64,000 nucleotides of DNA from contig NEEC01000027.1 in NCBI GenBank assembly GCA_002189035.1, positions 496,001-560,000 of the forward strand, written 5' to 3'. The notes beneath the pieces were generated by a model. It searched no databases and was not told the DNA's origin. It saw nothing but the letters and a program-made list of their open reading frames with translations. Positions 34,137 through 46,342 of this stretch are shown here, piece after piece. A program made the position numbers and the translations under genes. Every line of letters begins with the position of its first letter. Within the stretch, counting starts at the first letter, position 1. This DNA is from Utricularia gibba (taxonomy: Eukaryota > Streptophyta > Magnoliopsida > Lamiales > Lentibulariaceae).

Positions 34137-35686
34137 TCACCTGGAGATGTCCGAGGAATGACTTTTTCTGAAGTATTTGTCTCTTCCGTATTGTGCTTTG
34201 ATTATGTGGTTACCCATTGACTTGCTGAAAACAACGATTTGGGTTTACTTTGTTGTATCCTACGACTTCGCCTGTGCCTTCTTTACCTTGGTATTTGGAC
34301 ACTTATTTCGTGCTTGACTCTGTTCTCTTCTTTTCAATGGGAGGTGAAAATGCTATAGAAACTGATGCAAATTCAACTAAGTAATCTCTTTTAAATGCTC
34401 TAGGTGCAAAACCTTCTACAGCTAATGGTGGTTTAGCCGGCCTACCCTCCATTTTTACTGATTCTCAGTAGAGTTCCTTGTGTGTTTTACCTTTCTGGGC
34501 TTTCAGGAAGACAGATTCCAAACTATGCCCCAGTTCATCATCTCCAAACACAGCCCTTTACTGAATGCTAGTAGTGTTCTTCTTTGACTGGTTGCCTGAT
34601 GTGCGCAGCTGTAGCTCAAAATTCTCAACATTTAAATGACTTTCCTATGAATCCTGTCATAGGAACAAATCAGGCAGCCGCCAAATGAGTTTACTGAGTA
34701 TATTTTGTTCTCAAGTGCTAGGCTAAATCCTTCTGCTGCATTGATGTCCAAATATGGACCCAGGGCTAATCAAGTGAGCACATTCCTCTGCTTATTCATG
34801 TCCAGGGACTTCCATTCCATTTGGGATCCGGTTGATCCTTTGCCTATCTCATTGTGTTTGTGATTCTTTTCAGTATGTCCTTGAAGAACGTTCCATTTGG
34901 ATGTCTTGTCAGGAACAAGACTCCTCTGAGTTCTCATTTCTCAAGTTCGCCACCATTATGAAAATGGGAAACATCTCGCGCCACATCCTCCCATGCAGAG
35001 CTTGGGAGCCATCTTCAATTCCCTCTACAAACCTCAACCGCAGCCTGAAACAGCTAAGACCAACAGGAAAAGGATCCCCCATGCAACAAAATCATTGGGC
35101 GGGGCCCCGTGTCTACCACAATCCTCCATTGCACCTCTAGTCCCAGAGCCCCATCATTCTCTTTCTCGCTCCGGAGGATCAAATGCTGCGTACGTGTAAC
35201 TAGGAGGCACATTCAGTTCGGATGTGGCTCTTCATTAGAATCACCATTATCGTTGCTGCTACTGTGTGATATGATGTCAGTTGAGCCTGATTTGATGGTT
35301 TTGACCCATCTGAAATGGAGAAGAAATGGAGAGAATGCTGTCGGTAAAGAGGATCTCTTTCACTTTCCAGACAAGGGCAGGCTCCACGCCATGTGCAGAA
35401 CTGGAAGTTGGGTTGAAAGAGAGGATGACGGTCTGTGGGTGTCCGCCCAGCCACAGCCACAGCCACGGCCAGAAGCCAACCCACAAGAGACAGGGTTACT
35501 ATTCATCAACTAGTCTCATACATCCTTCCCACAACAAACACAGAGCCCTCTTGTGTTTCTTTCCTTACTGTTTCGTGGCAACCTGCTAGCACTAAAACAC
35601 CCTCCAGCTGCTGCTGTTGCCTGTGCGGATTCTTGAAAAGTAGCACAGTGACACTGTTATTAATACTCCTTCCCCTGAATTTGTGG
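34137..35686. other. Intergenic region with exon-like blocks, TCTP / HD-Zip
   Basis: These 1.55 kb follow TCTP. Besides its 3' region, several open segments bordered by splice-like signals occur between about 34340 and 35200. They include a segment reading NEFTEYILFSSARLNPSAAL (about 34680-34770, followed by GTGAGC) and one reading MQSLGAIFNSLYKPQPQPE (from 34993). No family was recognised and no complete frame could be built. This may be an unassigned gene or a decayed one. Confidence 0.35.
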
Positions 35687-36555
35687 ATGGAGAGTAGCAG
35701 GAGTGGGGTGTTTCTCGGGTCAGCTCCTTCGACGAGGGAAGCAGAAGCAGAACGCCACCAGAAAAATTCCATGCCGTGCAAACTGTCGCTCCCACTGAAC
35801 CTCTTTTGTGATGCGGCTGAACATCATCAGCATCATGGACCGCGCCTTGGAGGAAACATGAACAGCCCTGTGGAGGTGGTTTTTGGTCAAAAAAGGGACA
35901 TGGAGCTGGGAACAGAGGAGGAGGATGGAGTTTCTTGGAGGAACAGCGACGAGGGTCCCAACTCCAACGTCAGCAAGAAGCTCAGGCTCACCAAAGCTCA
36001 GTCTGCGCTACTGGAGGAAAGCTTTAGGCACCATTCCACTCTCAATCCGGTAGCTCAGTAACCCCTTTCCATTTCTTCTTCTTCTAGTTGAGATGAAAGG
36101 AATTGAAGTGCGTGGGTTCTCTGATCAGAGACAAAAGCAGGAGTTGGCGAGGGATTTGAAGCTCAGGCCTCGGCAGGTGGAAGTCTGGTTCCAGAACAGA
36201 AGAGCCAGGTCCCAGTCATCAGCCATCCTCAAGCTCAAACCCCCTTCAGGCAAACCAAATCTTCATCACATGCTCTGTTTTTGTTCAGGACCAAGCTGAA
36301 ACAAACGGAAACGCACTACGAATACTTGAAGCAATACTGCGCCACTCTAACAGAGGAGAATCGATGGCTGCACAAGGAGCTACAGATCTTGAGAATGCCC
36401 AGCAACAACAGCAGCCTGTGTACATGTGCCCTTGCTGTCAAAGGATCGCCTTTGCCCCAAAGGACAAGGACAACGACGGAGACCAGCCTGGAGACCCCGC
36501 CAACGCCACCACTCTCTTTAACATCCCCCTGAAGCATCCGCAGCATAGCAACTAA
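35687..36555 (+). CDS. HD-Zip class II homeobox-leucine zipper factor, probable frame break
   Basis: Three exons (35687-36049, 36129-36208, 36289-36555) give ~236 residues once one base is restored. The homeodomain contains [37 protein letters not shown] and [20 protein letters not shown]; it is split by the two introns at the usual HD-Zip positions. The leucine zipper follows ([26 protein letters not shown]). Class II proteins normally carry a C-terminal CPSCE redox motif; here the matching text is [10 protein letters not shown]. To reach it, the frame must shift by one base near AA at 36394-36395. HD-Zip II factors repress shade-avoidance and auxin genes through CAAT(G/C)ATTG sites. The start codon is uncertain: later in-frame ATGs at 35771 and 35860 are possible. 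Confidence 0.85.
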
Positions 36556-38208
36556 TTGCATGTGGAGTCTCCTTATCAGTAGCATATGTGCACTATCCTT
36601 TGTTTGTTTGCTTGCTTGATTCTTGTTGAACGTTCAAAGGGCTTCTTAATTTGCAAGTCTGAGTCATTGAATCGGACCTAGAGAAACCATCCAGGCATTC
36701 TTACGAGTATGGCCATTTTCATGGTGCAGTACTTTCCTGTTAGTTAGGTGGCCATGTGCTGCATAGCAATTCATGATCAGAGCAACCAAAGGAAGGATGC
36801 GTGAGTGAAGTGAAAATGGCCTAACCTTGAGCCTTGAGGGAACCGGTGGGTCAATCCCACGTGATGTGGCGGTGCTCCCTCCCTCCCCCACACAAATAAT
36901 CGGCAATCAGTCATAGGCTTCATCTCTCCATTTCCCACCTTCTAAATCAGTCTTCACTCCAACAGGACGCCAACATCCCGGGCCTGATCTAATCCTCCCA
37001 AGGAAGAAAAAAGAAATAATCTTAGAATGATTCCCCAAGGAAAGAGGCAGTGGGAAGCACTCGTCGTCATGGAAAATGGGTAGTCGGCAAGCGTTTTTCC
37101 TTGTCTGTCCATGTCGATACTGGGTCAAAAGAGAAAAGGTAATCGTGCGGCTGACTCATCACATTTTCCTCTTTTGTTGAAGAAGGTGCAAGGAAACTTC
37201 CAGCATGAAGTTCCGTGAACAAGTTCTAGACTTGCCCCACTTCATGAACTCCTGAGCGTAGAATGACCAGCTGGCTGTCACTCAGTGGCCCAAGGAGCGA
37301 ATCATGTCTGCTAGTTGCACCGCAGGTGAGCCCCTCAAGATGGTCCAATTCACACGACGGCTTAACCACACTTCGATCTGGGTTTCTTTTCTGCAGAAGC
37401 GGAGCCGAATGCATTGCAGGCTTCTTGCGGATTAGACTCCTGGTCGGTCCAATTCAACACACACAGCATCATCTATTAGCTAGGTCAGGAGCGCCTCGAG
37501 GCGGAGCATAACTTACTCGAGAGATCCACCTGATCGCAGGAGAAACAGGCCTCCGATTCCCTGCCGGCTGCATCAGCATCCAAATCCATGAACAGCAGGT
37601 CACAAGGTTGATGATTATCCATGAGAATTCAACCGTCCAGACCCTGCAATGAACACAGCAACCAAAAACAGTTAGCCTCGTCTGCGCTGGTGAGGAAGGG
37701 GAATCTGGCAAGCGAGAATGTGGTGAGAGGGTGTGGAGAAGGCGATTCCATATGCAGTAAGCAGCACCAACAGGGAGAAATATCATGTATCTGCTACGGT
37801 GTGCGTGTGTTGGGTGTAATCTCGACTATGCCCTGAATATGTACGGTCATCGTCGTCCCAGGTGGAAGGGCTTCTGTATGACTCCTCATCCTTCCCAAAT
37901 GCAATTCGAGTGCACAAACATGCAGCTGGTGGCAATCATTTTGACATACAAATAACATTTTGCACAGCACAAATATGCAAGGGAATGGCATTCCAACAAG
38001 AGAGTGGCAAGGGAGGGGGGTATCAACTTAAACAAGAGTGAAGGAGGGGCATGTTCTATTCTTCAGTGTACCCAAATGCAAATTAGTGATCCCTAGCAGT
38101 CTCTAGGAGCATGGAAGAAACACAGCAACAATAGCTAAACACCATCCCCACCAAGCCATTTTAATCTATCTTATTGAATTCATTCATACTGCAGCAGCAG
38201 CAATGGGT
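36556..38208. other. Convergent 3' region, HD-Zip / PEPCK
   Basis: These 1.65 kb lie between converging stop codons. Short open frames occur on both strands, but none shows a domain or conserved splice structure. It probably holds long 3' untranslated regions and unique spacer. Confidence 0.45.
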
Positions 38209-41200
38209 TCAAAGTGCAGGTCCAGCTGCCAGAATTTTATCGGTGAGAGAGCCATCTTTCCCAATTTTGTGGGTTGCAAACACTTCGAAGTTGCTCTTGA
38301 AAAGGCCACCAAGTTTGAGCAGCGTCTCCTTGTATGCGTTCTTATTAGCCCACTGCGCAGCCATGGGCACATCACGACAGGTCCACAGTGGGTATAGAAT
38401 AGAATCTAATGGCATAGTAATAATCGCGTACCGTGTTGATGGGATCCAGGATCTCTGAAGGCACACCATCCACTTCAGTTGGAATCTCCAAACCAAAAAC
38501 TTCAGTTTTCTGGTATGCAGCATTCAACAAGCTACCTGAATGTATGGCATCTATAATCTTTCTGGTGTAAGCTAATTTGATGCGACTGCCAGAACCATAG
38601 CTGCATAGAAGGGTGGGTATTGTCGTAAAGTCAAGCCTCATCAAAATCCTGATAAATTCAAACATATTCTTACCTTCCTCCTGACCAGCCAGTGTTGACA
38701 AGCCACCCTGTGGCACCATGCTTTTCCATCTTTTCAGCTAGCATAGCCGCATACTTGGTAGGATGCATCATTATGAAGGCTGCACCAAAGCAAGCTGAGA
38801 ATGTTGCTGTTGGCTCCTTAATTCCATCTTCGGTCCCAGCAACCTGGAAAGAAAGAGAATGATTTCGGTCATAAAAGCAGAACTAAGTATTGGCATTGAT
38901 ATCCTATAAAATGGTAAAAATCCATACCAGGGCAGTATACCCACTGATAAAATGGTACATTGTCTGCGCCAGATTCAGCTTGCTTACTGGTGGAAGAACG
39001 CCAAACGCATCACAGGCCAAGAGGATGACATTCTTGGGATGGGGAGCAACACATGGAATTTTAGCATTGGGGATATATTCAATGGGATATGCCGCCCTAG
39101 TATTCTCTGCATTGAGAGTTTCAAATAACAACATATTATCAAATGGGCAAAGTATTACTCTCAGTCATTATAGAAATGGCATATCGCTTAGAAACATGTA
39201 TCACCTGTGACGGACTTGTCAGAGTAATCCACTTCCCGGGTATGCTCTTCAAACACAATATTCTCCAACACTGTGAATTACGGACAGGAAATCACACTAA
39301 GTTGCCCTACAAGGAAAAAAAAAAACAAAGTGTTCAATTTTGCTGGTACCTGTCCCAAATTTTATGGCATTCCAGATATCAGGCTCCTTTTCCCTAGAGA
39401 GATCAATACACTTCGCATAGCAGCCTCCTTCGATGTTTGACACTCCATTATCTCCCCAGCAATGTTCATCATCTCCAATAAGGTAACGATTGTGATCAGT
39501 AGACAGAGTTGTCTTTCCAGTCCCTATGATTCCCAAACAAAGAAAAACCCACCAGTTAGAAAGCAGCATCTACTTTTAAAAGCAGCAGTCACCATTCTAA
39601 ACATAAAACAACATAATCCTAAGGCTAGGGGTAGGATGCACAAGCATCATTCTGTGCGGGATATAGACCGTCATCGGGTAAACACCCGATGAACTTACCT
39701 GACAAACCAAAAAAGAGAGCAACATCTCCATCTTTGCCCATATTGCATCCAGAATGTAAGGATAAGATTTGACGCTTAGGCATGAGATAATGCATAACAC
39801 TGAATAGGCCTTTCTTCATCTCCCCGGCGTATTGAGTGCCGAGGATGACCATTTCTCTTCTAGCAAGGTTAAGATCTATGCTAGTGGATGATGTCATAGA
39901 GTGTGTGTAACGATTACATGGGAACTGTCCAGCATTGTATATAGTGAAGTCCGGAGTACCAAAGTTCTCCAGCTCCTCAGGTGTAGGACGAATACACCTG
40001 TCACCCACCCAGTTATCCACACGTACAAAGACTATACCATTTTACTAGGGAGGTTTTCTAAAGTTCCAACTCTCAATCAAACCATTTTCCCAGGAGTATC
40101 ATCAAAGGGACGTATTAGAAAAACTTATCTGGTAGGACCAGGCACATAGAACTGCAAACGAGGTTAATAAACAAGCACTCCATCACTCACATGTTATGCA
40201 TGAACAAGGAATGGTATGCCCTGGCGGAGACTATCCTGACTTTGATACGATTCTCTGGGTCCCAATTGAGGAACTGGTCATTGACAAAGACCTGAAAGCT
40301 TAGGCCAATCAGAGAAAGCCTTTTTCAATTGAAAGAACGACAAGGAGAAAAAAACAATATGTCATCGTGTTCTGTACAGTATGAATTTCCAGGTAACTTT
40401 CTTATAAGAAACCAGAAAGAAAATAAAAATCCACGGGAAAGAGAATCCAGTATAGCCAGTCAGCAAAGTACACATCCATCAACATCTCGGAAACAGGGTT
40501 ATACTCATTTCATAAAAAACCATCAAATCTACCTTTTCCAGCGAATTCAAATAATCCACAGCTCTTTCCCTGTTAACCAAAAAGGTGTGCTCATCCATTT
40601 CGATGTTCGGTGAGCCCCTGTGCATGGTTTTGAAAGAACAAACACGCAGAAACGAATTACCGGGAAGCTGTTAAACAAGTCAAGAAAGCAGAGAAATGAA
40701 AATTCTCACGCACCTTCCCCACCAAAGATCATCTTCTGTTGTCTCATCCCTTACAACGCGTTTGTCTTTTGGAGACCGGCCAGTCTTCGCCCCTGAAAGG
40801 GTCGCTAATGCACCAGTGGATGTAATAAATGACCCCTTTTCGTACATTATGGCCTGCTCATATAATTCTGCATCGATCATGCAGCAATGAGTAGTTTCAC
40901 ATACTATACCAACAATCGAGCAATCAAAGGTTAAGCATACAAGCCTGACAATAAAAAACGGCGACAAGAAATTACCTGCAGGCGAGAGGTTATAGAGGAT
41001 GTGGGTGAATTTCAAAGAGCTGTCGCTGACTTCTATGTTTGGCACAACATGGTGGTGGCCAGCTTTCGGTATCCGGGGAGTCTCAGCCCTCGCAGGGTCA
41101 CCTCTCACCAACCTCGGACCAGTTTCTCTTGTCAACGATGCCAACGATGCACTGGCGGGAAAGAAACACAAATACGCAAACACACAGTTCAGGAAGTGAA

Positions 41201-41608
41201 GAGAAAAAGCAACCCGGCATCAGCATCACATTTATTGCCAGTAACATGTTTACAAATGACCGAGCGTATAGGAGGATCAATGATGGGTGGATCGGGTCAA
41301 CAAGCGAAAGACCCACGGGAGATCCGGCTAGTACCGAATCAAAGGCGAGCAGATCGAATCCGTAACCGAGTTTACCTGATGGACTGAAGCTGCTTCCGGT
41401 TACGCTCCTCCTCCGCAGCCGCCGCAAAGGTGCCGAACGCACCGTCAAGGGGAGTCGTAGGCGCGGATTTCTTCTTCTGCAGAGAATGGAGTTCGTCGAT
41501 GGTGTGAGCCCTGACCGGCGGCGTGCTGTCATCATAGCATATCCCCTCGGCCTTCTTGTCCGTCTGGATTCTGGGCAGACCGTTGCGCCCGCTCCCGCTC
41601 GACGCCAT
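38209..41608 (-). CDS. PCK: Phosphoenolpyruvate carboxykinase (ATP)
   Basis: Twelve coding exons (41608-41376, 41151-40976, 40867-40714, 40617-40533, 40291-40191, 39997-39699, 39523-39350, 39270-39205, 39106-38928, 38843-38674, 38600-38432, 38352-38209) join in phase to 649 residues. The enzyme converts oxaloacetate and ATP to PEP, CO2 and ADP in the cytosol, feeding gluconeogenesis from lipid and organic acids. The P-loop [11 protein letters not shown] is present. It is followed by the metal/substrate region [20 protein letters not shown] and by [20 protein letters not shown]. The N-terminal ~110 residues form the plant-specific, phosphorylatable extension. TATAAAG lies 160 bp upstream. All motifs and frames are intact. 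Confidence 0.97.
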
Positions 41609-41767
41609 GATTTCACCCAACCTGCAGTGAACACAGCAGAAACCGACGCCGTCTTCGTTAACGTGGTTCACCACCTGTTCATATGTAAACGAGAGCGAGA
41701 GAGAGAGACGAACCAACCAGTGAAGCAGAGAGAGATCGACAACGCTGCGAAGGTGGCGAGGGTGCCC

Positions 41768-41774
41768 CTTTATA
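41768..41774 (-). promoter_or_regulatory. TATA box of PEPCK
   Basis: The minus strand reads TATAAAG about 160 bp upstream of the PEPCK ATG. Confidence 0.5.
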
Positions 41775-42868
41775 GGATGGTTAAACTTAACCACGGTTAG
41801 CCTAGCTGCAGTTAGGTTCAACCCAACCCCAACGGCACTCTCCCTTCCATTGACTTCACTTAACAAATAAACAATATTTTAAAAAATTAAAAAAAAATAA
41901 ATATAAAAGAAGATGATGAGGAATGGGTTAGCGTCTAAATGTATAGTAGTTGAGAATTGCACGTTAAAAAACGAACCATATGGTGAGACACACGGATCGT
42001 ATTTAAATTTAATCAATAAAAGTGGGGGTTAGTGTTTTAAAAAAAACGAGTTCAATTTATTTCTTTTTATTTCAATATCATTTTTGTTGAAATTATTAGT
42101 TTTCATCATATTTATTAAAAAAAACAAATTATTAAATCCAACTAAACTAAGCATGTGTTGAAAGAAGAGATGGAAGAGGTTTACAGATACCGAGGACCAG
42201 TACGTGATTGCGATTGCTTTGCATTGTATTGCTATCCTGCAAAAGCGATAAGATCAGATCGGGTCCATTTTTGTATTCTTTTTTTAATAGCCATCCACCT
42301 ACTCAGTGATTTTATTTTTATTTTTATTTTTCAGGTCTCTCGTGCTGTGTGCACTGCACCCATCCATATGTCATGTCCCGCCGGGAATGATATTAAACTA
42401 ATAGGGTGTGTTTTTTACATGATAAATTATACCTGAGGTAAGTTTTATTTGAAATAAAATATGTTATATAACAGTATAATTTTATTCCAATCCTTACTCT
42501 TTTATTATTTTATTCCATATTCATGAAATGAATTATTATGATTATAATTTATCTAGTTTATCAAGCATTATGTTTTTTTTCATTTAATTATTACATTTTA
42601 TAATTTCTACCAAACACACTCATAGTGTTTGAGTGAATAACCATACAAATCTAAATTTTACAAGAAATACTTTACTCGTAATAAATAAAATGTAAAATTG
42701 TAAGAATTGAGTATTCAAAATTGATGATATCATCCAAATGAAGTTGGGTAGTTAATCCATATGTATATATTTGTGTATTATGCTGAAGAGAGAAAGGGCA
42801 TGCAACTGCAATGCATTCATTGACAGCAACGGAGAACAGGTACAGAACAGTGAGTGAAAAGGAGGGGC

Positions 42869-42890
42869 AAATCAATCAATCAATCAATCA
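42869..42890. repeat. (CAAT)n microsatellite
   Basis: Five tandem CAAT units run into CAGT/GAGT variants, in the 3' flank of the fusion gene. Confidence 0.75.
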
Positions 42891-42903
42891 GTCAGTGAGT
42901 GAG

Positions 42904-45541
42904 TCAATCAGCTCCTATATCTGTTGTGTTCCAAATGCATATCTCAAGATCCAGACTTCCTGAAAAGTCCAAGAAGCCGAAGGGGATGAGCAGGAAGTCG
43001 ACGAGGGGCGGGCCTTCCACCCTCCCGGGGAAGTTGTTCGTGTACGACTTCAGTCTCAGGCAGCTGTTCCCTCGTTCTGATACGATGTCGTACAGGTACT
43101 GCTCCTTTGAGGAACCAGGGCTCACGCAGGTTATGAATACGACATGCCCCACGGCCTCGGTTCCTTTGCTCAGGAGGAAGAGCATCCCATCCTTCTCGGC
43201 TTGTAGGGTGGAAAAAGTTTCATTCTTGGCTATGCTCACGGGGAAGGGGCAGTTGTACTGAAAACGCCTGCCGGAGTCCCAATGCTTGCTGCTGAAATGC
43301 TCCGACAGCTGGTCGGATGAGCCAATGAAATGGCACTTGCTGATGGGGCAACTGCAGGGTGAAAAGGAGCAGACACCCTCGTGCTCCTTTCTCCTGGACT
43401 GGTCTCCAATGTCTGTGCATCCGTACTGTGCATTTCGACAGGGTATTGGATCAGAAATGTCGAAACCCATACTGACTCCGATGCCCTCATTGCCAATGAT
43501 GGACATGTTTCCCTGAATATGAAAAAGTTTCCCCATTGATTAACATCATCAAAGTATTGTAAGCCCATGAGAGGAGGAGAATCATCGGTTACCTCTGCCG
43601 TGAGCATGTCATCCCCATTAACTTGGCCCTGCGCTGCCTCCTGAAAAATAAGCTGAGCTGAAGTGCTTGCTAATCATGGATTCAATCACAATAAGAGTGG
43701 TTGAAATGAAGAAATCAAGGCGATCCCGATAAAATATAGTTCAATTACTAAGCCCCCCTTCCACCATTTCAACATCAAGAATTCCTGAAAGCATAAAAAG
43801 TAGCTGTCTTTCACTTAAAATCTGAACACGCCTAGACCCCTTGTGTAGAAGCTACTTTGGACGAAATAAAATGCAGACAGCCAGCAAAATGAAACACATT
43901 GAGAACACAAGGGTACCTGCTCAATAAGAGCATAGCTATCAAAATCTGATGGTATTACTGGCATTGCAAAGCTCCCTGCCAGGGCTCTACAGCTCAGCAT
44001 TCCCAACCCAAGGCCTCTTTCCTTACAAACCACCTGCAGAGAAAGAAGTGAAGAAATCATCCTCAGACACGATGACACGGGCAAGCACCATGCATGTAAC
44101 ATACCTCTCCACATCCATAACCTCCAAGTTCTCTCTCTTTCTTTTCTCGCTCACTGATCTCTTCCTCGCCCCATGAAGCCAGGCATGGAAAGACAGCCGG
44201 GGAAAGTTCAGATGGTTCTCCAACAGCAATACTCTCATAGTAAAAAAGCTGAAAAAAGTTCGGAAGTTGAAACAACAACAAGTTGTCAAAACACGGGAGT
44301 AACAAAAATGGCTAACCTGTAGAAACAAGAGACAACCACCAACAGCATGTTGCTTACCCTGGCGGTACCGTGCTACCTCTCGTACTAATCGGTCAAGTAA
44401 GAATTTGGCCCAATTATAATGATGGACAGTATCCATATTTGTCAGGAAATGAAGAAATGATGGACTAACATCAAGCCTTGCTGTAGGGCACAAGAGAGTG
44501 CCTAGCACATACAAAAGAAAAGATCTTCTAAAGTCCTCTCCTGATTCTGGAGCTGCCAATCTTTCCTCAAGGAGACGGACAGAAATTCCATGATTTGTAG
44601 CATTGTACTTCTTACGCAGTTCAGAAATTAATTCATCAGGTCCAGAATTAACAACATCCTTTCCACTAGATGCCAAGCCCATGACTAGCTCAACATCCCG
44701 AGGAGTTAGAGGTATACGCTCACCACATATCTCCAAGGTGCGCCTAACAGTGTTAAATTTGTCCAACAACCAAAGACACAAACTTCGTCGTAGTGTTCGA
44801 CATCTGAGACTAAGGATACTACCAAATCCCATGCTCTTTACAGCAGTTTTCTGGTCAGGAGTGAGGCGTTGTAACAGATTTAATAATCGACCAGGAGAGC
44901 ACCTAGTTACAAGTTTGGTCTGCACAATATGCATCATAAGTTCAAGACTCATCAGACACTCAACACATTAGATGATGAAAAGTAGCTAACACCTACCTGT
45001 CTTCTTGGCTTGGGATTCGTAGGTGTGCTGCTCAAATATCTGTCCCATACTTCACGCGCTCGATTAGTGTACTTTGCTTTCTCTTCAGGAGTCATCAGCT
45101 TCCAAGCATCTGAAGCAGCTTTTGTTGCCTGAAACAGCCATTGAGGAAAATTATGAAATTTTGTGTTTCAGAAAATGAAAGTTAACTAGGGCTTTAAGTA
45201 AATGGGATTCCATACAGCTTTCAGCCCTGAAGACTCTGGATGGGTGGCAGTATACTCCTTGATAAATTCCCGGCTACAAGAATACGCAAAATAATTAACA
45301 CAGAGATATCAAAAGAGGCCATATTTAAGTTGATGAAGTACCTAAAATGCACCCAAGAGCATGCCGGACGTGATACTCCTCCATCTTGCTTCTTCTTCCT
45401 CCTCCGTTTCTGACTGCCTTCACACTCCGCTCCCTCTGGCCCATTTCTTGTTGCCATCATCATATCCTCTTCTTCTTCTGCCATGGATAATACAGGACCA
45501 TTTAACTTGCATTCCAACAGAGTCAAATCAATTTCCGGCAT
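42904..45541 (-). CDS. HMG-box / transposon-derived / SIAH-TRAF fusion protein
   Basis: Eight exons (45541-45342, 45273-45216, 45128-44997, 44919-44317, 44248-44105, 44033-43917, 43640-43593, 43512-42904) join in phase to 636 residues. Residues ~45-125 form an HMG-like box (SRPACSWVHF, then KAASDAWKLMTPEEKAKYTN and REVWDRYL) after a Lys/Arg-rich stretch. Residues ~131-330 resemble the helical domain found in plant Ulp1/transposon-derived proteins (LRCRTLRRSLCLWLLDKFN, then ICGERIPLTPRDVELVMGL). Exon 8 encodes a SIAH-type zinc finger (PCRNAQYGC, HEGVCSFSPCSCPISKCHF, HFSSKH) and a TRAF-like fold ending LDLEICIWN. It has no RING, so it is not itself an E3 of normal type. The complete SINA-like gene just upstream is the likely source. 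Alternative: two adjacent genes, if the transcript ends after exon 6. Exon joins are inferred from GT/AG and phase only. Confidence 0.65.
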
Positions 45542-46342
45542 CAAGGCTGCAATAGAAAGCTGATTCCAGAAAAGATCAAATACGCAGGGGAATATCCAAA
45601 CATTTCATCGGTACGACGAATGGAACTCCCAGGAGTATTCCCGTTTTCTGAATGCAACAGAGCAAGAGTTGGATGGTATTCACGAGCGACGGTACCCACG
45701 CAAACCCCAATTCGCATCCCAATGATGAAAACAAAATTCGCCTCGCGAGAACAAAAACTAACTCGTAGAGAAATATAGAAGAAGAAGCTCACCAATCCCC
45801 AAGCAGTGATTTACTGTTCCGCCGTTTGGTGGGTAGCCTTTGTTCTCCCGCAGTAGTGCTCCGGTCTCTTTTTCACCTTCGTTCTTTCATTCTTTCTTCA
45901 ATTTAGTTTAATTCGGGTCTGGCCGAGCCCATTTATTCCTTTCCCGGTTGGCGCCCATGGATCGCCGTCCGGCCCGGCACATTTTCCAGGCCCAGTTTCT
46001 GAAACCACAGCATCAATTTTCTCTGTTGTTTCATTTACAATCCCTTCAAGAAACCATTTTTACCTTGAAAAGAGTTGCTGGGACGGGCATGCAGTAATAT
46101 ACAAATGAGCTAGACAGCATTACAAGCAGCAAACCCAGAGGAAACGGGCTCGAACTTGTTGCAGATGCAAGAACAAAACCAGGCACAAGAGCCAACAGAG
46201 AACTAAACGGATGAAAGAAGCAGCATGCACAAGAAGATGAGCGGCACCCCCATGTTGTAAAATGATACGACCCACTAAGCAGTGAGGTCTCACCAATCTT
46301 TGGAAGTGGATTCTTCCTGGTAAACGTCTGCTGGAACTGATG
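45542..46342. other. Region between fusion gene and SINA-like gene
   Basis: These 801 bp lie between two minus-strand genes. They hold the promoter/leader of the fusion gene (GC-rich near 45830-46000, with GCCCAT/GCCCA elements) and the 3' region of the SINA-like gene. No gene is visible. Confidence 0.5.

Larger units (their letters stand above)
41609..42903. other. PEPCK promoter and AT-rich spacer
   Basis: These 1.3 kb contain the PEPCK promoter, a strongly AT-rich segment (about 41860-42660), and a CAAT tetranucleotide repeat near 42869-42890. The repeat lies just past the stop codon of the next gene. No coding sequence was recognised. Confidence 0.55.

Noticed and set aside
36660-38000. 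Several short frames between HD-Zip II and PEPCK
   Set aside because: Neither homology nor conserved splice sites; likely untranslated sequence.
42869-42890. CAAT repeats as part of a CRISPR-like array
   Set aside because: Plain tetranucleotide microsatellite without spacers, in a plant genome.
43690-43790. An extra exon reading EFLMLKWWKGGLVIELYF in the fusion gene
   Set aside because: Acceptor is acceptable but no donor follows before a stop, so it would end the protein; not supported.
43815-44114. Reading on from exon 6 of the fusion gene as the true C-terminus
   Set aside because: The extension is low quality intron-like sequence, a canonical GT donor is present, and splicing continues in phase; kept only as the alternative two-gene model.
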